Shown: one piece after another, positions 7,342-15,301 of the stretch
How positions within the stretch are numbered: the first letter of the stretch is position 1
How the letters are laid out: each line of letters starts with the position of its first letter
NCBI GenBank assembly: GCA_020719105.1
Contig: DYQV01000007.1
Location: forward strand, 1 to 22,230
Reading direction: 5' to 3'
DNA length: 22,230 nt
From: Rikenella microfusus
GTDB lineage: Bacteria > Bacteroidota > Bacteroidia > Bacteroidales > SZUA-534
The notes under the pieces: model-generated
Told to the model about the DNA's origin: nothing
Database searches by the model: none
What the model saw: the letters and a program-made list of their open reading frames with translations, nothing else
Made by a program: the position numbers and the translations under genes

Positions 7342-8472
7342 ATGAAATACTATTTAATTGCAGGAGAAGCCAGCGGCGATTTGCATGGTTCAAATCTGAT
7401 GCGTTCATTAAAAGTCATCGATCCGCAGGCAGAATTTCGTTTTTGGGGTGGTGACTTAATGAGCCAGTTTGGAGGAACTCCGGTAAAACACATTAAAGAA
7501 CTGGCTTTCATGGGTTTTATAAAAGTACTCCTTAACTTCCGGACCATAGTAAAAAATATCAAACTCTGCAAAAGGGATATTTCCAAATTTAAGCCCGATG
7601 TAGTAATATTAATTGACTATGCCGGATTTAACCTTCAAATTGCTGAATTTGCCAAATTGAAAGGATACCGGGTGCATTATTACATTTCTCCAAAAATATG
7701 GGCATGGAAAACCAACCGGATAAAAAAAATCAAGAAATACGTTGATAAAATGTTTACCATTTTGCCATTTGAAACTGAGTTCTACAAAAAATACCAATTC
7801 TCGGTTCATTACGTGGGAAATCCAGTGAATGATGCCATTGATGCACATAAAGATTATTTTGAACCTTTTGAAGAATTTACAAGCAACCATCAATTATCCC
7901 AAAAACCTATAATTGCTTTATTGGCAGGTAGCCGACAACAGGAGATTAAACTTATGTTGCCTGTAATGATTCAGGTGAGCCATTTTTTCCCCAATTACCA
8001 ATTCATTGTAGCCGGTGCTCCAAGTATTGAAAAAGACTTTTACAAAAAAATCATTGGACCACACGATATTCCTGTATTATTTTCACAAACTTATGAATTA
8101 CTAAAGCACAGTGAAGCCGCTTTAGTTACTTCAGGAACTGCCACCTTGGAAACTGCCTTATTAAATGTTCCACAAATAGTGTGTTACCATACAAACATTG
8201 GTGACTTTTTGTATAAAATAGGACGAAAGTTACTTATCGTTAAATGGTTGTCGCTGGTAAACCTTATTTTAAATTACGAGGCAGTAAAAGAAATGGTTCA
8301 AGACACTTTTAAGAAAGAATATTTAGTAAAAGAATTGAATGAAATTCTCCATAATAAGGCCTATAGAAATGCCATGCTTAACCATTACAAAACATTGAAA
8401 GAATTAATTGGAGAACCCGGGGCATCGCAAAATGCTGCTAATGCTATATTTAACGATTTAATACGTAAATAG
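7342..8472 (+). CDS. lpxB: Lipid-A-disaccharide synthase
   Basis: A 376-residue GT-B type glycosyltransferase. It opens with YLIAGEASGDLHG (residues 4-16) and contains VVILIDYAGFN, SPKIWAWK (about 116-123), the donor-site loop LLAGSRQQEI (193-202) and SGTATLETAL in the C-terminal half. These are the standard LpxB landmarks and the length is normal. It joins UDP-2,3-diacylglucosamine to lipid X to form the lipid A disaccharide at the cytoplasmic face of the inner membrane, so the organism makes a lipid A type outer membrane. It follows the small membrane protein by 11 bp and precedes the SpoIID-like gene by 4 bp. Confidence 0.98.
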   Translation: MKYYLIAGEASGDLHGSNLMRSLKVIDPQAEFRFWGGDLMSQFGGTPVKHIKELAFMGFIKVLLNFRTIVKNIKLCKRDISKFKPDVVILIDYAGFNLQIAEFAKLKGYRVHYYISPKIWAWKTNRIKKIKKYVDKMFTILPFETEFYKKYQFSVHYVGNPVNDAIDAHKDYFEPFEEFTSNHQLSQKPIIALLAGSRQQEIKLMLPVMIQVSHFFPNYQFIVAGAPSIEKDFYKKIIGPHDIPVLFSQTYELLKHSEAALVTSGTATLETALLNVPQIVCYHTNIGDFLYKIGRKLLIVKWLSLVNLILNYEAVKEMVQDTFKKEYLVKELNEILHNKAYRNAMLNHYKTLKELIGEPGASQNAANAIFNDLIRK

Positions 8473-8476
8473 CATA

Positions 8477-9622
8477 ATGAAAATCAGCTTCCTTTTTTTA
8501 CTATTACTTATTTACAATTCAACGTGCTTTGCGTACATCATTAAAGTTGATTTATTCAACCAGTTTTTAATTAAAACATTGGTAATAAGCCCTATTGAAG
8601 GGAAATATGAGTTTACCACTGAAAAAGGAACGGTACATAAGCTAAAAAGAAACCAAATTACCTATTTCACAGTTGTTGGCGATTCCATTAGTGCTTGGGA
8701 TTCAGAACAATACTTGGGATTATTCAAAACAATTAGTTTTGATGGTTCGGCAAGACAAAACGCTTTTAAAATTGAGCCTTCATTTCCTGCTTTATCTTCG
8801 CGATATTATGAAGGTAATTTAACTCTTACCACAGTTGATCAGCAATTTAGAATTACAAACTGGGTTGATATCGACAGTTATTTAGCTGGTGTTGTTGAAG
8901 CAGAATCAGGTCCAAATGCACCGTATGAGTTCTATAAATCGCAAGCAGTTATCAGCCGTACCTATCTTATGGAACAGATTTCAAGACAAGGTACCGTGGA
9001 TTATAAAATTGGCGACGACGTGAATCATCAAGTATATAAAGGAATGAGCCTGAAAAATCCGCTAATAAAACAAGCCGTGGCACATACCACCGGGTTAATA
9101 ATTGTTGATTCAGTAAACAATTTAATTACCGCAGCTTTTCATTCCAATTCAGGTGGCCAAACCCTTAATTCTGAAGATGTATGGCTCAAACCAACCAGTT
9201 ACCTGAAAACCATTGCCGACCCGTTCAGCCTTGAACAACGAAATACAGAGTGGAAAGATTCCATTCTGGTGGATGAATGGTTCAGTTATCTGGAAACTAA
9301 TGGAATACACCTTGTAGATGATGTGGCCCGTATTGATAATCTGTTTTTTGAACAACCCCTTCGCAAAAAGAACTATGTATATGGCAATGATACCATACCT
9401 CTGAAAAAGATACGACAGGATTTTCGATTACGGTCCACCTGGTTTTCATTCAAACCCGATGGAAACCAGATTATAATTTCAGGCAAAGGATACGGCCATG
9501 GGGTAGGCTTATCGCAGGAGGGAGCGATGCAAATGGCCCGTCAAAACTATTCCTTTTTGGATATAATTTATTATTACTATAAAAATGTCAAGGTAATTGA
9601 TTATCGGCAAGTAGTTAAATAA
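8477..9622 (+). CDS. SpoIID/LytB domain secreted protein
   Basis: A 381-residue protein with a signal peptide (about residues 1-19, FLFLLLLIYNSTCFA) and a SpoIID domain over about 110-375. DSYLAGVVEAESG (133-145) places E143 at the position of the catalytic glutamate of SpoIID. It is followed by YKSQAVISRTYL, then AAFHSNSGGQT, and at the C-terminus GKGYGHGVGLSQEGA. SpoIID is a lytic transglycosylase acting on peptidoglycan and LytB is an amidase enhancer; this organism is not expected to sporulate, so a periplasmic cell-wall remodelling role is likely. It is the last gene of the surE-lpxB cluster, 4 bp after lpxB. The family call is firm; the reaction is inferred. Confidence 0.9.
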   Translation: MKISFLFLLLLIYNSTCFAYIIKVDLFNQFLIKTLVISPIEGKYEFTTEKGTVHKLKRNQITYFTVVGDSISAWDSEQYLGLFKTISFDGSARQNAFKIEPSFPALSSRYYEGNLTLTTVDQQFRITNWVDIDSYLAGVVEAESGPNAPYEFYKSQAVISRTYLMEQISRQGTVDYKIGDDVNHQVYKGMSLKNPLIKQAVAHTTGLIIVDSVNNLITAAFHSNSGGQTLNSEDVWLKPTSYLKTIADPFSLEQRNTEWKDSILVDEWFSYLETNGIHLVDDVARIDNLFFEQPLRKKNYVYGNDTIPLKKIRQDFRLRSTWFSFKPDGNQIIISGKGYGHGVGLSQEGAMQMARQNYSFLDIIYYYYKNVKVIDYRQVVK

Positions 9623-9760
9623 CTGTTGTACCCTTCTACAGGATAATAAGCTAAATTCCTTATTCTATAAAAATTCTCAAGTCTGCTGTAACAATACGTA
9701 AGACGTATCGTCTATTCCATGTAAAAAGCAATTGACATATTAAATCTTGATGTTAATCTT

Positions 9761-9776
9761 TTGGCATACAATTTGA
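9761..9776 (+). promoter_or_regulatory. Sigma-54-like promoter candidate in the spoIID-tolC gap
   Basis: TTGGCATACAATTTGA matches the -24/-12 pattern TTGGCA-N6-TTGC except for the last base (A instead of C), with GG and GA separated by 10 bp. An alternative reading of the same bases is a primary-sigma promoter with imperfect spacing (TACAATTTG, with a TTG 17 bp upstream). No protein gene follows; the next signal on this strand is the hairpin at 9885-9914. Confidence 0.35.
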
Positions 9777-9787
9777 ACTTAATAAAA

Positions 9788-9914
9788 CTAATCAGGCACG
9801 TGGTTAAAAATAGTTGTTAAATGTTGTTTGTTGTTATTCATTCATTTGGTAAAATATTCTAAAAATACAGCCTGATTTTTTACAGAAAAGCTTCTCTACC
9901 CCGGGAAGCTTTTC
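9788..9914 (+). ncRNA. Possible small RNA unit, about 130 nt
   Basis: This part of the 361-bp gap between spoIID-like and tolC lies between a promoter-like site (9761-9776) and a strong terminal hairpin. AATCAGGC near the predicted 5' end can pair with GCCTGATT just before the hairpin, which would close the molecule. A 13-codon frame at 9821-9862 (ATG to TAA) also exists but could be chance. The rest of the gap, 9623-9760 and 9915-9983, shows only one short hairpin (ATACGT-AAG-ACGTAT at 9694-9708) and nothing else I can support. Confidence 0.25.
9885..9914. terminator. Bidirectional hairpin terminator between spoIID-like and tolC
   Basis: A perfect 10-bp stem, GAAAAGCTTC (9885-9894) with GAAGCTTTTC (9905-9914), loop TCTACCCCGG. 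It lies between convergent genes and could end either. There is no long T tract outside the stem, but each 3' arm carries a TTTT run. Confidence 0.6.
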
Positions 9915-9983
9915 CTATTAGGCAAGAATTTATCGTTTTCTATTAAAGCCAACATATTATGATAATAAAATATTTTCTGTGAT

Positions 9984-11465
9984 TTATTGCTCCAGCTCCT
10001 CAAAGTCAGTTTCCAGTGGTTTATCGTTAACAAAATCATAAAGGGTATATTGCCTTATTCCGTAAAAGTAAGACCAATAAGTCTTTTGAGCTTCCAGATA
10101 ACTTCGCTGAGCCAAATCGTTTTCTTGCGATGCTACATTCAAGTCAAGAATATCAATTTTACCTATCAGAAAACGCTGTTTCGTAACTTCATATCGCTTA
10201 CGGGCAATGGTATCTGCCTTTGCTGCAATGTTTACCTGATCGTCCTGTTCATTGAATTGCATGACCTGCAATAAAACCCGCTGCTCAAAATCAATCCTGG
10301 CTTGCTCAACCTGCGTTTTTACTACTTCTTGCTGGCTTTGAGCCATTCGGTATTTTCCTTTACCTTTTCCCCAATCCAAAATGGGAATATCAATACCTAC
10401 TGAAAAAGCTAACTGATCATCGGGGTTGCTATATGAATTCTGAATTAAAACAGCATCACCATTTAAGCCATATTTAGCCGAAAGGTTGGCATTGAATCGT
10501 TTCTCGGCTTTCGTGCGCGACACTTCACTTTGTGCCTCATACAATTGCCGTTCCCAGCTTAATGGTGCCACATTATTCTCTTTTGCTTTTAATAGAGCTT
10601 TATTAACATCTACTTCAATTAATGGTAACTCTTTAGGAATTACCAACTCAATCCGAACCAAATCGTTAAAACCTAAAAACGATCGTAACCTGAACTTACT
10701 AATCTCGAGGTTTATTTTAGCCTGGCCCCAAGCAGTTTTAGCATTTAAAAATGCCAGCTCAATTTGAAGTACTTCGTTTTCGGCAATGGTACCAATATTA
10801 TAGCGCCCTTGTGCTATCTTAAAAATAGTATCGTTGTTATAGTAATTGGCTTTCGAAATTTCAAGGTTTAATTGAGCCAAAGCTAAATTGTAAAAGTAAT
10901 TAATGGCATTCGACGATATTTCCTCCATGCTCAAAATGTACTCTCGCTTAGCTTCATCATACTTTAATGGTTCAATTTTTTTTTGCCATTTATATGGATT
11001 GTACTGAAAAATAGGTTGTGAAAAACCTATTGCCACAGGAACGGTTCGAAACAAGCGTGATAAGGTATCGCTGGTAAAATCCTGGATTGCATTTGCTCCC
11101 GTTTGAACAAAAATATTACCCCCGGAAAACCCAATATTTTGTCGCAATGACATACCAATTTCTGTGGTTACATTATTTGTTTGAGTATATTGAACCGAAC
11201 CATCGGAATTGGTATAAGTAATTATAGATTTGTTCCAATTTACCAATTCACTTTGCAAATTCAACTGAGGCAGCAAACCCGCTTGATAGGTTTTAAATTC
11301 CCAAAAACTACTTAAATAGCGGTGTTTGGCTAACATGGCATCGGGAGACTGTTCTTTGGCTAATACCAAAACCTGTTCCAATGTTAATATTTTATTAGCT
11401 TCCTGAGCTTTCAATCCAAACCCAATAAAAAGCTGAGTAATTACTAATAACTGAAAATATTTCAT
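9984..11465 (-). CDS. TolC family outer membrane efflux channel
   Basis: A 493-residue protein with a signal peptide (about residues 1-20, ending GLKA-Q). LTLEQVLVLAKEQSPD at the mature N-terminus is the usual start of the outer-membrane-efflux repeat. Two long helical halves follow, each with alanine- and glutamine-rich coiled coil (about 180-270 and 370-470), and QRFLIGKIDILDLNVA lies near the end, the classic second-repeat motif. It forms the trimeric outer-membrane exit duct of tripartite exporters. It is the last of three export genes, 48 bp after the permease, and is followed by the hairpin at 9885-9914. The substrate is unknown. Confidence 0.92.
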   Translation of the reverse strand: MKYFQLLVITQLFIGFGLKAQEANKILTLEQVLVLAKEQSPDAMLAKHRYLSSFWEFKTYQAGLLPQLNLQSELVNWNKSIITYTNSDGSVQYTQTNNVTTEIGMSLRQNIGFSGGNIFVQTGANAIQDFTSDTLSRLFRTVPVAIGFSQPIFQYNPYKWQKKIEPLKYDEAKREYILSMEEISSNAINYFYNLALAQLNLEISKANYYNNDTIFKIAQGRYNIGTIAENEVLQIELAFLNAKTAWGQAKINLEISKFRLRSFLGFNDLVRIELVIPKELPLIEVDVNKALLKAKENNVAPLSWERQLYEAQSEVSRTKAEKRFNANLSAKYGLNGDAVLIQNSYSNPDDQLAFSVGIDIPILDWGKGKGKYRMAQSQQEVVKTQVEQARIDFEQRVLLQVMQFNEQDDQVNIAAKADTIARKRYEVTKQRFLIGKIDILDLNVASQENDLAQRSYLEAQKTYWSYFYGIRQYTLYDFVNDKPLETDFEELEQ

Positions 11466-11513
11466 AAATAACCTTTTAAGTAAAAATGTTCATTACGGAT
11501 TTATCCTTAGAAC

Positions 11514-12836
11514 TTATTCTGAACGTAGGCTTACCACTGGGTCTTGTTGAGCAGCCCTTTTGGCCGGCATATACCCGAAAATAATACCTACACTCACCGA
11601 AATACCAAAAGCCACCAAAACCGAACCGGCTGAAATAACTGTTAAAATACCGGAAAACCTTGTAACTATAGCTGAGAGCACAAAGCCAAGTATTATTCCA
11701 ACAATTCCACCGCTTATGCTTATAATGGTTGATTCAGCAATAAACTGCAAAACTATATCTTTCCGTGTTGCTCCTAAAGCCATCCGCGTTCCAATTTCCT
11801 TTATCCGCTCTAATACCGAGGCAAGCATAATATTCATAATTCCAATTCCACCAACCAACAATGAGATTCCGGCAATTGCCCCAAGAACAATATTAAAAAT
11901 ATCTTTGGTACGTTGCTGTTGTTTAAGTAGCAACTCTGGCACAATTATCTCTACATCAATTACCTCCTGATGCCTTCGCTTAAGCATTCTACCAATTATT
12001 TCGGCAATAGGCTGCAAATGTTCTGTTTTATCAACTTGAACAATTATTTTATCCAGTTGGTGGTAATTTGCCTTTTTTGTTTCTGCAGCAGATTCGCTAT
12101 TGTTATCATTGTCCTTTTTCTGTAAATCGATAGAGGTAATGAGCGCTCTGTTTTCAAAACGCAAAAGCATGGTTTGAACAGGAATATAAATAACATCCTG
12201 ACCTGAGCTAAGGCCAAGTTTTCCTGAATTCTCACCTAATGTTCTTTTTTCAGAAACACCTATAATGCTTAACCAAACTTTTCCACATTTTATTTGTTTA
12301 CCACTTACATTAACCGATGAGAAAAACCGCAAAGCCATATCTTCACTCACAATACACACCGGAAGACCATGTTCCAACTGATAATTTGTAAACATGGAGC
12401 CTGTTAGTAGTTGAATGTTAAAAAGCTCAAAGAAAGTGGGAACTACCCCATGCAATTTTGCCGAACGCCGAATGCCCGATTGCACCACATAGGTATCTTT
12501 AGTTATTTGAGGACTGATACTTTTAATTGATGGAATAAAATTTTGTATGGCTTCCATATCATAAATAGTCAACCCCGGGGAATATTTAGTTGATGGCTCC
12601 AGCGTTTCTTCAGCCCCCGCTTCCTGAGTTTCAATCACGGGTTGAATAATGATGTTGTTCACTCCAACCATTTTCATTTGCTCCAGAATTTCAATCTGGG
12701 CTCCTTTACCAATGGCAAGCATACTAATGACAGCAGCTACTCCAAAGATTATCCCTAAAGCGGTAAGAATTGACTTTATTTTATTTGCTAAAATTGCTTC
12801 AAAAGCTATTGATATATCGTTATAATAACGTTCCAT
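11514..12836 (-). CDS. ABC transporter permease, MacB/FtsX type
   Basis: A 440-residue permease. A cytoplasmic N-terminus with ALGIIFGVAAVISMLAIGKGA leads into membrane segment 1 (about 22-42). A large periplasmic MacB_PCD domain occupies about 45-300. The FtsX segment begins with LGAIAGISLLVGGIGIMNIMLASV and RIKEIGTRMALGATRKDI, followed by two more membrane spans, and the protein ends QDPVVSLRSE. This is the four-span mechanotransmission fold of MacB and LolCE relatives, but the N-terminal ATPase domain of full-length MacB is absent, so a separate ATPase subunit is needed. It starts 7 bp after the adaptor gene. With HlyD-type and TolC-type neighbours it should form a tripartite exporter of unknown substrate. 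Confidence 0.92.
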   Translation of the reverse strand: MERYYNDISIAFEAILANKIKSILTALGIIFGVAAVISMLAIGKGAQIEILEQMKMVGVNNIIIQPVIETQEAGAEETLEPSTKYSPGLTIYDMEAIQNFIPSIKSISPQITKDTYVVQSGIRRSAKLHGVVPTFFELFNIQLLTGSMFTNYQLEHGLPVCIVSEDMALRFFSSVNVSGKQIKCGKVWLSIIGVSEKRTLGENSGKLGLSSGQDVIYIPVQTMLLRFENRALITSIDLQKKDNDNNSESAAETKKANYHQLDKIIVQVDKTEHLQPIAEIIGRMLKRRHQEVIDVEIIVPELLLKQQQRTKDIFNIVLGAIAGISLLVGGIGIMNIMLASVLERIKEIGTRMALGATRKDIVLQFIAESTIISISGGIVGIILGFVLSAIVTRFSGILTVISAGSVLVAFGISVSVGIIFGYMPAKRAAQQDPVVSLRSE

Positions 12837-12843
12837 TTAAAAA

Positions 12844-14088
12844 TTATTTCAAAGGAATTAACTCAAGTTTTTCTGCATCTTCCGGAACTGAAAGAAGAAC
12901 GGATTCACCTGCTTTTAAACCATTTTTAATAATTATTTCATTATCATTTGATGCTCCTGTTATTACCTGCTTCCTTATTTCGGAAAGACCACTTTTCATA
13001 AAAACCCAATTTATGGAATCATTCCCAAAAACCGCCTCAATAGGAAGAAATAAAGTGGAATCGTAATGGGCAATTAGAATCGAATTGCTGGTTGTCATAG
13101 CGGGTTTAAGCAGCGTGTCGGATCCTTGAATTTTAATAAAAACTTCAAATACTTTGGCATCACCAGTAGGCAATTGTTCTCCAATATTGGCTACGCTAGT
13201 TACTTCGCCCATAAAACGCAACTCGGGAAATGCGTCCACTCCTACCGTTACTTTCTGTCCGTTAGCTACTTTGCTTATATCAATTTCATTTACATAAGTT
13301 TTAGAAATCATGCTACTCATATCGGGCAATTCCGCAACTGTGGGATCCCATGCATTAATCTGATCCCCCTCTTTTGTTTTTGATCCTTGCCAGCCACGTT
13401 GGTAAATAACCATTCCTGATTTTGGAGCAACTACATCAAATTCTTGCAAGACTTTTAAAACAGATTCGTGGCTTCGCATCGCATCATCCAATTTTATTTG
13501 TACTTCCTGCATTCGCGCATTGGCTTGTTCAATTTTCACTTTATATGTTTCAAGGGCTTGCTCATAAGTACGGTTGGCTTTTGATAAGTTTATTTCCTCT
13601 TGCCTGATAGTAGCAGGGGGTTCAAATTTACTTTGTTCTAATTTAATTTGAGCTTCTTCCAAACCATATTTTAAATTAATCAGGTTATCGCGCAAACCCC
13701 TTAATTCCAATGTAGTATCAAGCCTTGTTGTGGTAAACCGGGTTTGAGCCACTTCCAATTCCGATTCAATATTTTTCAACTGTTCCGAAGCTTCTGTTTT
13801 ATCCAGCGTGGCTACCCAATCTCCCGAGTCAACTATAGTTCCTTCTGGAATTAGTTTTGAAATTTTTACATTCCATACCCGAATTTTTCGTAAACCGGAG
13901 GGTCCAAGTATTTTCTCTGACCTTTCAGCCTGCAATTCGCCGGTTGTGTTCACCTCAATTTTAAATGCTCCCGATTTAACCGGAACCTCAACAATAACTT
14001 CTTTTTTTTCATTGGAGCTTCCAAAAATAACCAGTAAAAGCAAGAGTAAAACTAAAGCTGAGGCGATAATCCATAGTTTCTTTTTCAC
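12844..14088 (-). CDS. Periplasmic adaptor (membrane fusion protein, HlyD/MacA type)
   Basis: A 414-residue protein with one N-terminal membrane anchor (about 5-23), a lipoyl/barrel-sandwich half (about 45-95 and 215-235, VVAPKSGMVIYQ), a long coiled-coil hairpin between them (about 95-210, rich in E, Q, K and L), and a beta-barrel and membrane-proximal part to the C-terminus (LKAGESVLLS). It bridges the permease and the TolC channel. The start is GTG at 14086-14088: an in-frame TAA lies a few codons upstream with no ATG between. It is the first of the three export genes. The 88-bp gap to the upstream lipoprotein gene shows no convincing promoter, so read-through from hslR is possible. Confidence 0.92.
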   Translation of the reverse strand: MKKKLWIIASALVLLLLLLVIFGSSNEKKEVIVEVPVKSGAFKIEVNTTGELQAERSEKILGPSGLRKIRVWNVKISKLIPEGTIVDSGDWVATLDKTEASEQLKNIESELEVAQTRFTTTRLDTTLELRGLRDNLINLKYGLEEAQIKLEQSKFEPPATIRQEEINLSKANRTYEQALETYKVKIEQANARMQEVQIKLDDAMRSHESVLKVLQEFDVVAPKSGMVIYQRGWQGSKTKEGDQINAWDPTVAELPDMSSMISKTYVNEIDISKVANGQKVTVGVDAFPELRFMGEVTSVANIGEQLPTGDAKVFEVFIKIQGSDTLLKPAMTTSNSILIAHYDSTLFLPIEAVFGNDSINWVFMKSGLSEIRKQVITGASNDNEIIIKNGLKAGESVLLSVPEDAEKLELIPLK

Positions 14089-14176
14089 AGTATAAGGTGT
14101 TTTGAATTATAAAAAATTGGTGAACTAAATGGCAATATACGGTTCATTATACAGATATCAATTACTTTACTATTTC

Positions 14177-14665
14177 TTATTCAATGAATATAGTATCTGT
14201 ATTTATTATATTGCTTTTATTTAGTGACATGTCGTAAACAAATACCGTATAAAAAAAATTGGTATAACTATTCGTCGGAAACGTATTGTACGCATAATCA
14301 ATAAAAATATCTGCTTTTAGTGTCTTATCTTGTCCTAAATCACCAACATAAGGAATTGTAGGCCATCGCAAGGTATCAAGAATGGCGGTATCTTGTTGAT
14401 AAATACCGTCTTTTAAATAATACAATTCTAAATTACAATTTCCAATATAATCCGGATTGTATATAGGGCCAATATCCCCATTACCATCAATTAAATAAAA
14501 ATGCAGGGTAATTAATCTGCTCGGATTTCCTAGCAAATCAAGACTATCTTTTACAATTAATTCCTTAAACTCAATTTGTGGAATAAAAGAATAGCGTTCG
14601 GTTTCAAGCTCACAACCCGAAAATACCAGAATTAAAAATGCAATTAAAAAAGTATGCTTACTCAT
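14177..14665 (-). CDS. Bacteroidota lipoprotein of unknown function
   Basis: About 162 residues from the ATG at 14663-14665. The first 18 residues are a lipoprotein signal peptide ending in the lipobox F-S-G-C18. The mature part carries FYLIDGNGDIG, an Asp/Gly-rich motif, and ends VYDMSLNKSNIINTDTIFIE. I know this pattern from uncharacterised Bacteroidota lipoproteins, often described only as hypothetical. A longer reading from 14740 would bury the signal peptide behind 25 residues, so the shorter start is chosen. Its ATG overlaps the hslR stop by 8 bp, indicating coupling. It is probably outer-membrane anchored; its function is not known. Confidence 0.82.
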   Translation of the reverse strand: MSKHTFLIAFLILVFSGCELETERYSFIPQIEFKELIVKDSLDLLGNPSRLITLHFYLIDGNGDIGPIYNPDYIGNCNLELYYLKDGIYQQDTAILDTLRWPTIPYVGDLGQDKTLKADIFIDYAYNTFPTNSYTNFFYTVFVYDMSLNKSNIINTDTIFIE

Positions 14666-15047
14666 CAGGTTGCTGCCAGTCATCCAATAACCTCCGTTCT
14701 TTTTTAGTAGGCCTTCCAGCTCCTCTTTCTCGATATCCACCCAAATTCAAACGCATCATATCAATTTTTATTACTTCCTGTTCGGGCGTTAGATCCGTCA
14801 TGTATTCCGAAACTAACTTAGCTCCTACCCGGTTATGGAGTAATTCTTTTACTTGGTATCGATACAAAATCGGTGGTATCTTAACTTCAACCGTATCGCC
14901 AATCTTTACATTCCTTGAAGCTTTAACCTCATAACCATTGATTGAAATTCGCCCTTTTTTACAGGCTTCGGTAGCCAAACTACGGGTTTTATATAGCCTT
15001 ACCGCCCAAAGCCATTTATCAATTCTTAATTCTCCTTCGCTTATCAT
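14658..15047 (-). CDS. hslR: S4-domain RNA-binding protein, Hsp15/HslR type
   Basis: A 129-residue protein with an N-terminal S4 domain (about residues 8-70). LRIDKWLWAVRLYKTRSLA and KKGRISINGYEVKAS are characteristic of Hsp15. The C-terminus is basic (YRERGAGRPTKKERR), as usual in the family. E. coli Hsp15 binds 50S subunits carrying stalled peptidyl-tRNA, so a role in ribosome rescue is likely. It overlaps the downstream lipoprotein gene by 8 bp and is divergent from the 827-residue protein. From general knowledge, hslR is often next to pth and rplY in this phylum; here that pair lies 3 kb away, beyond the 827-residue gene. Confidence 0.9.
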   Translation of the reverse strand: MISEGELRIDKWLWAVRLYKTRSLATEACKKGRISINGYEVKASRNVKIGDTVEVKIPPILYRYQVKELLHNRVGAKLVSEYMTDLTPEQEVIKIDMMRLNLGGYRERGAGRPTKKERRLLDDWQQPDE

Positions 15048-15140
15048 CTAAAATATAATCTCACTAATTGTTCTATAAAAATATCCTAAAATATTAACTT
15101 TTATAAGGTTGGTAAATTTATCACGAATGAGGTTAAATTC

Positions 15141-15148
15141 CAAAGTTA
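15141..15148 (-). promoter_or_regulatory. Putative -7 element for hslR
   Basis: Reads TAACTTTG on the minus strand, a TAnnTTTG match, about 94 bp upstream of the hslR ATG. A TTTG lies only 11 bp further upstream, which is too close for a normal -33 element, so the call is weak. The rest of the 254-bp hslR/15302 gap is AT-rich and otherwise featureless. Confidence 0.3.
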
Positions 15149-15249
15149 AAATACTTTTACAAATGGTACGCCTTAAAAAATTTTAAATAGTTGATAATTA
15201 GCAATTAGAATAATAATTTTCTTTCGAATACCGTTTGAAATAATATTTT

Positions 15250-15257
15250 TAGTTTTG
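15250..15257 (+). promoter_or_regulatory. Putative -7 element for the 827-residue protein gene
   Basis: Reads TAGTTTTG (TAnnTTTG), predicting a transcript start near 15264 and a 5' leader of about 38 nt before the ATG at 15302. No well-spaced -33 TTG is seen. Confidence 0.4.
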
Positions 15258-15301
15258 TACAGTTATTATTCAACATAAATAGTAAATCCAAAGAATCAAA
15301 A

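Noticed and set aside
9821..9862. 13-codon frame (ATG to TAA) in the possible small RNA
   Set aside because: A frame this short occurs often by chance, and no ribosome-binding site precedes it; it is noted only within the small RNA entry.
11560..11970. 136-codon plus-strand open frame inside the permease gene
   Set aside because: Lies wholly antisense to a clear FtsX-type gene, has a low-complexity I/P/T composition and no recognisable domain.
14666..14740. N-terminal extension of the lipoprotein from 14740
   Set aside because: It would place 25 polar residues ahead of a lipobox signal peptide and overlap hslR more deeply; the ATG at 14665 is the natural start.
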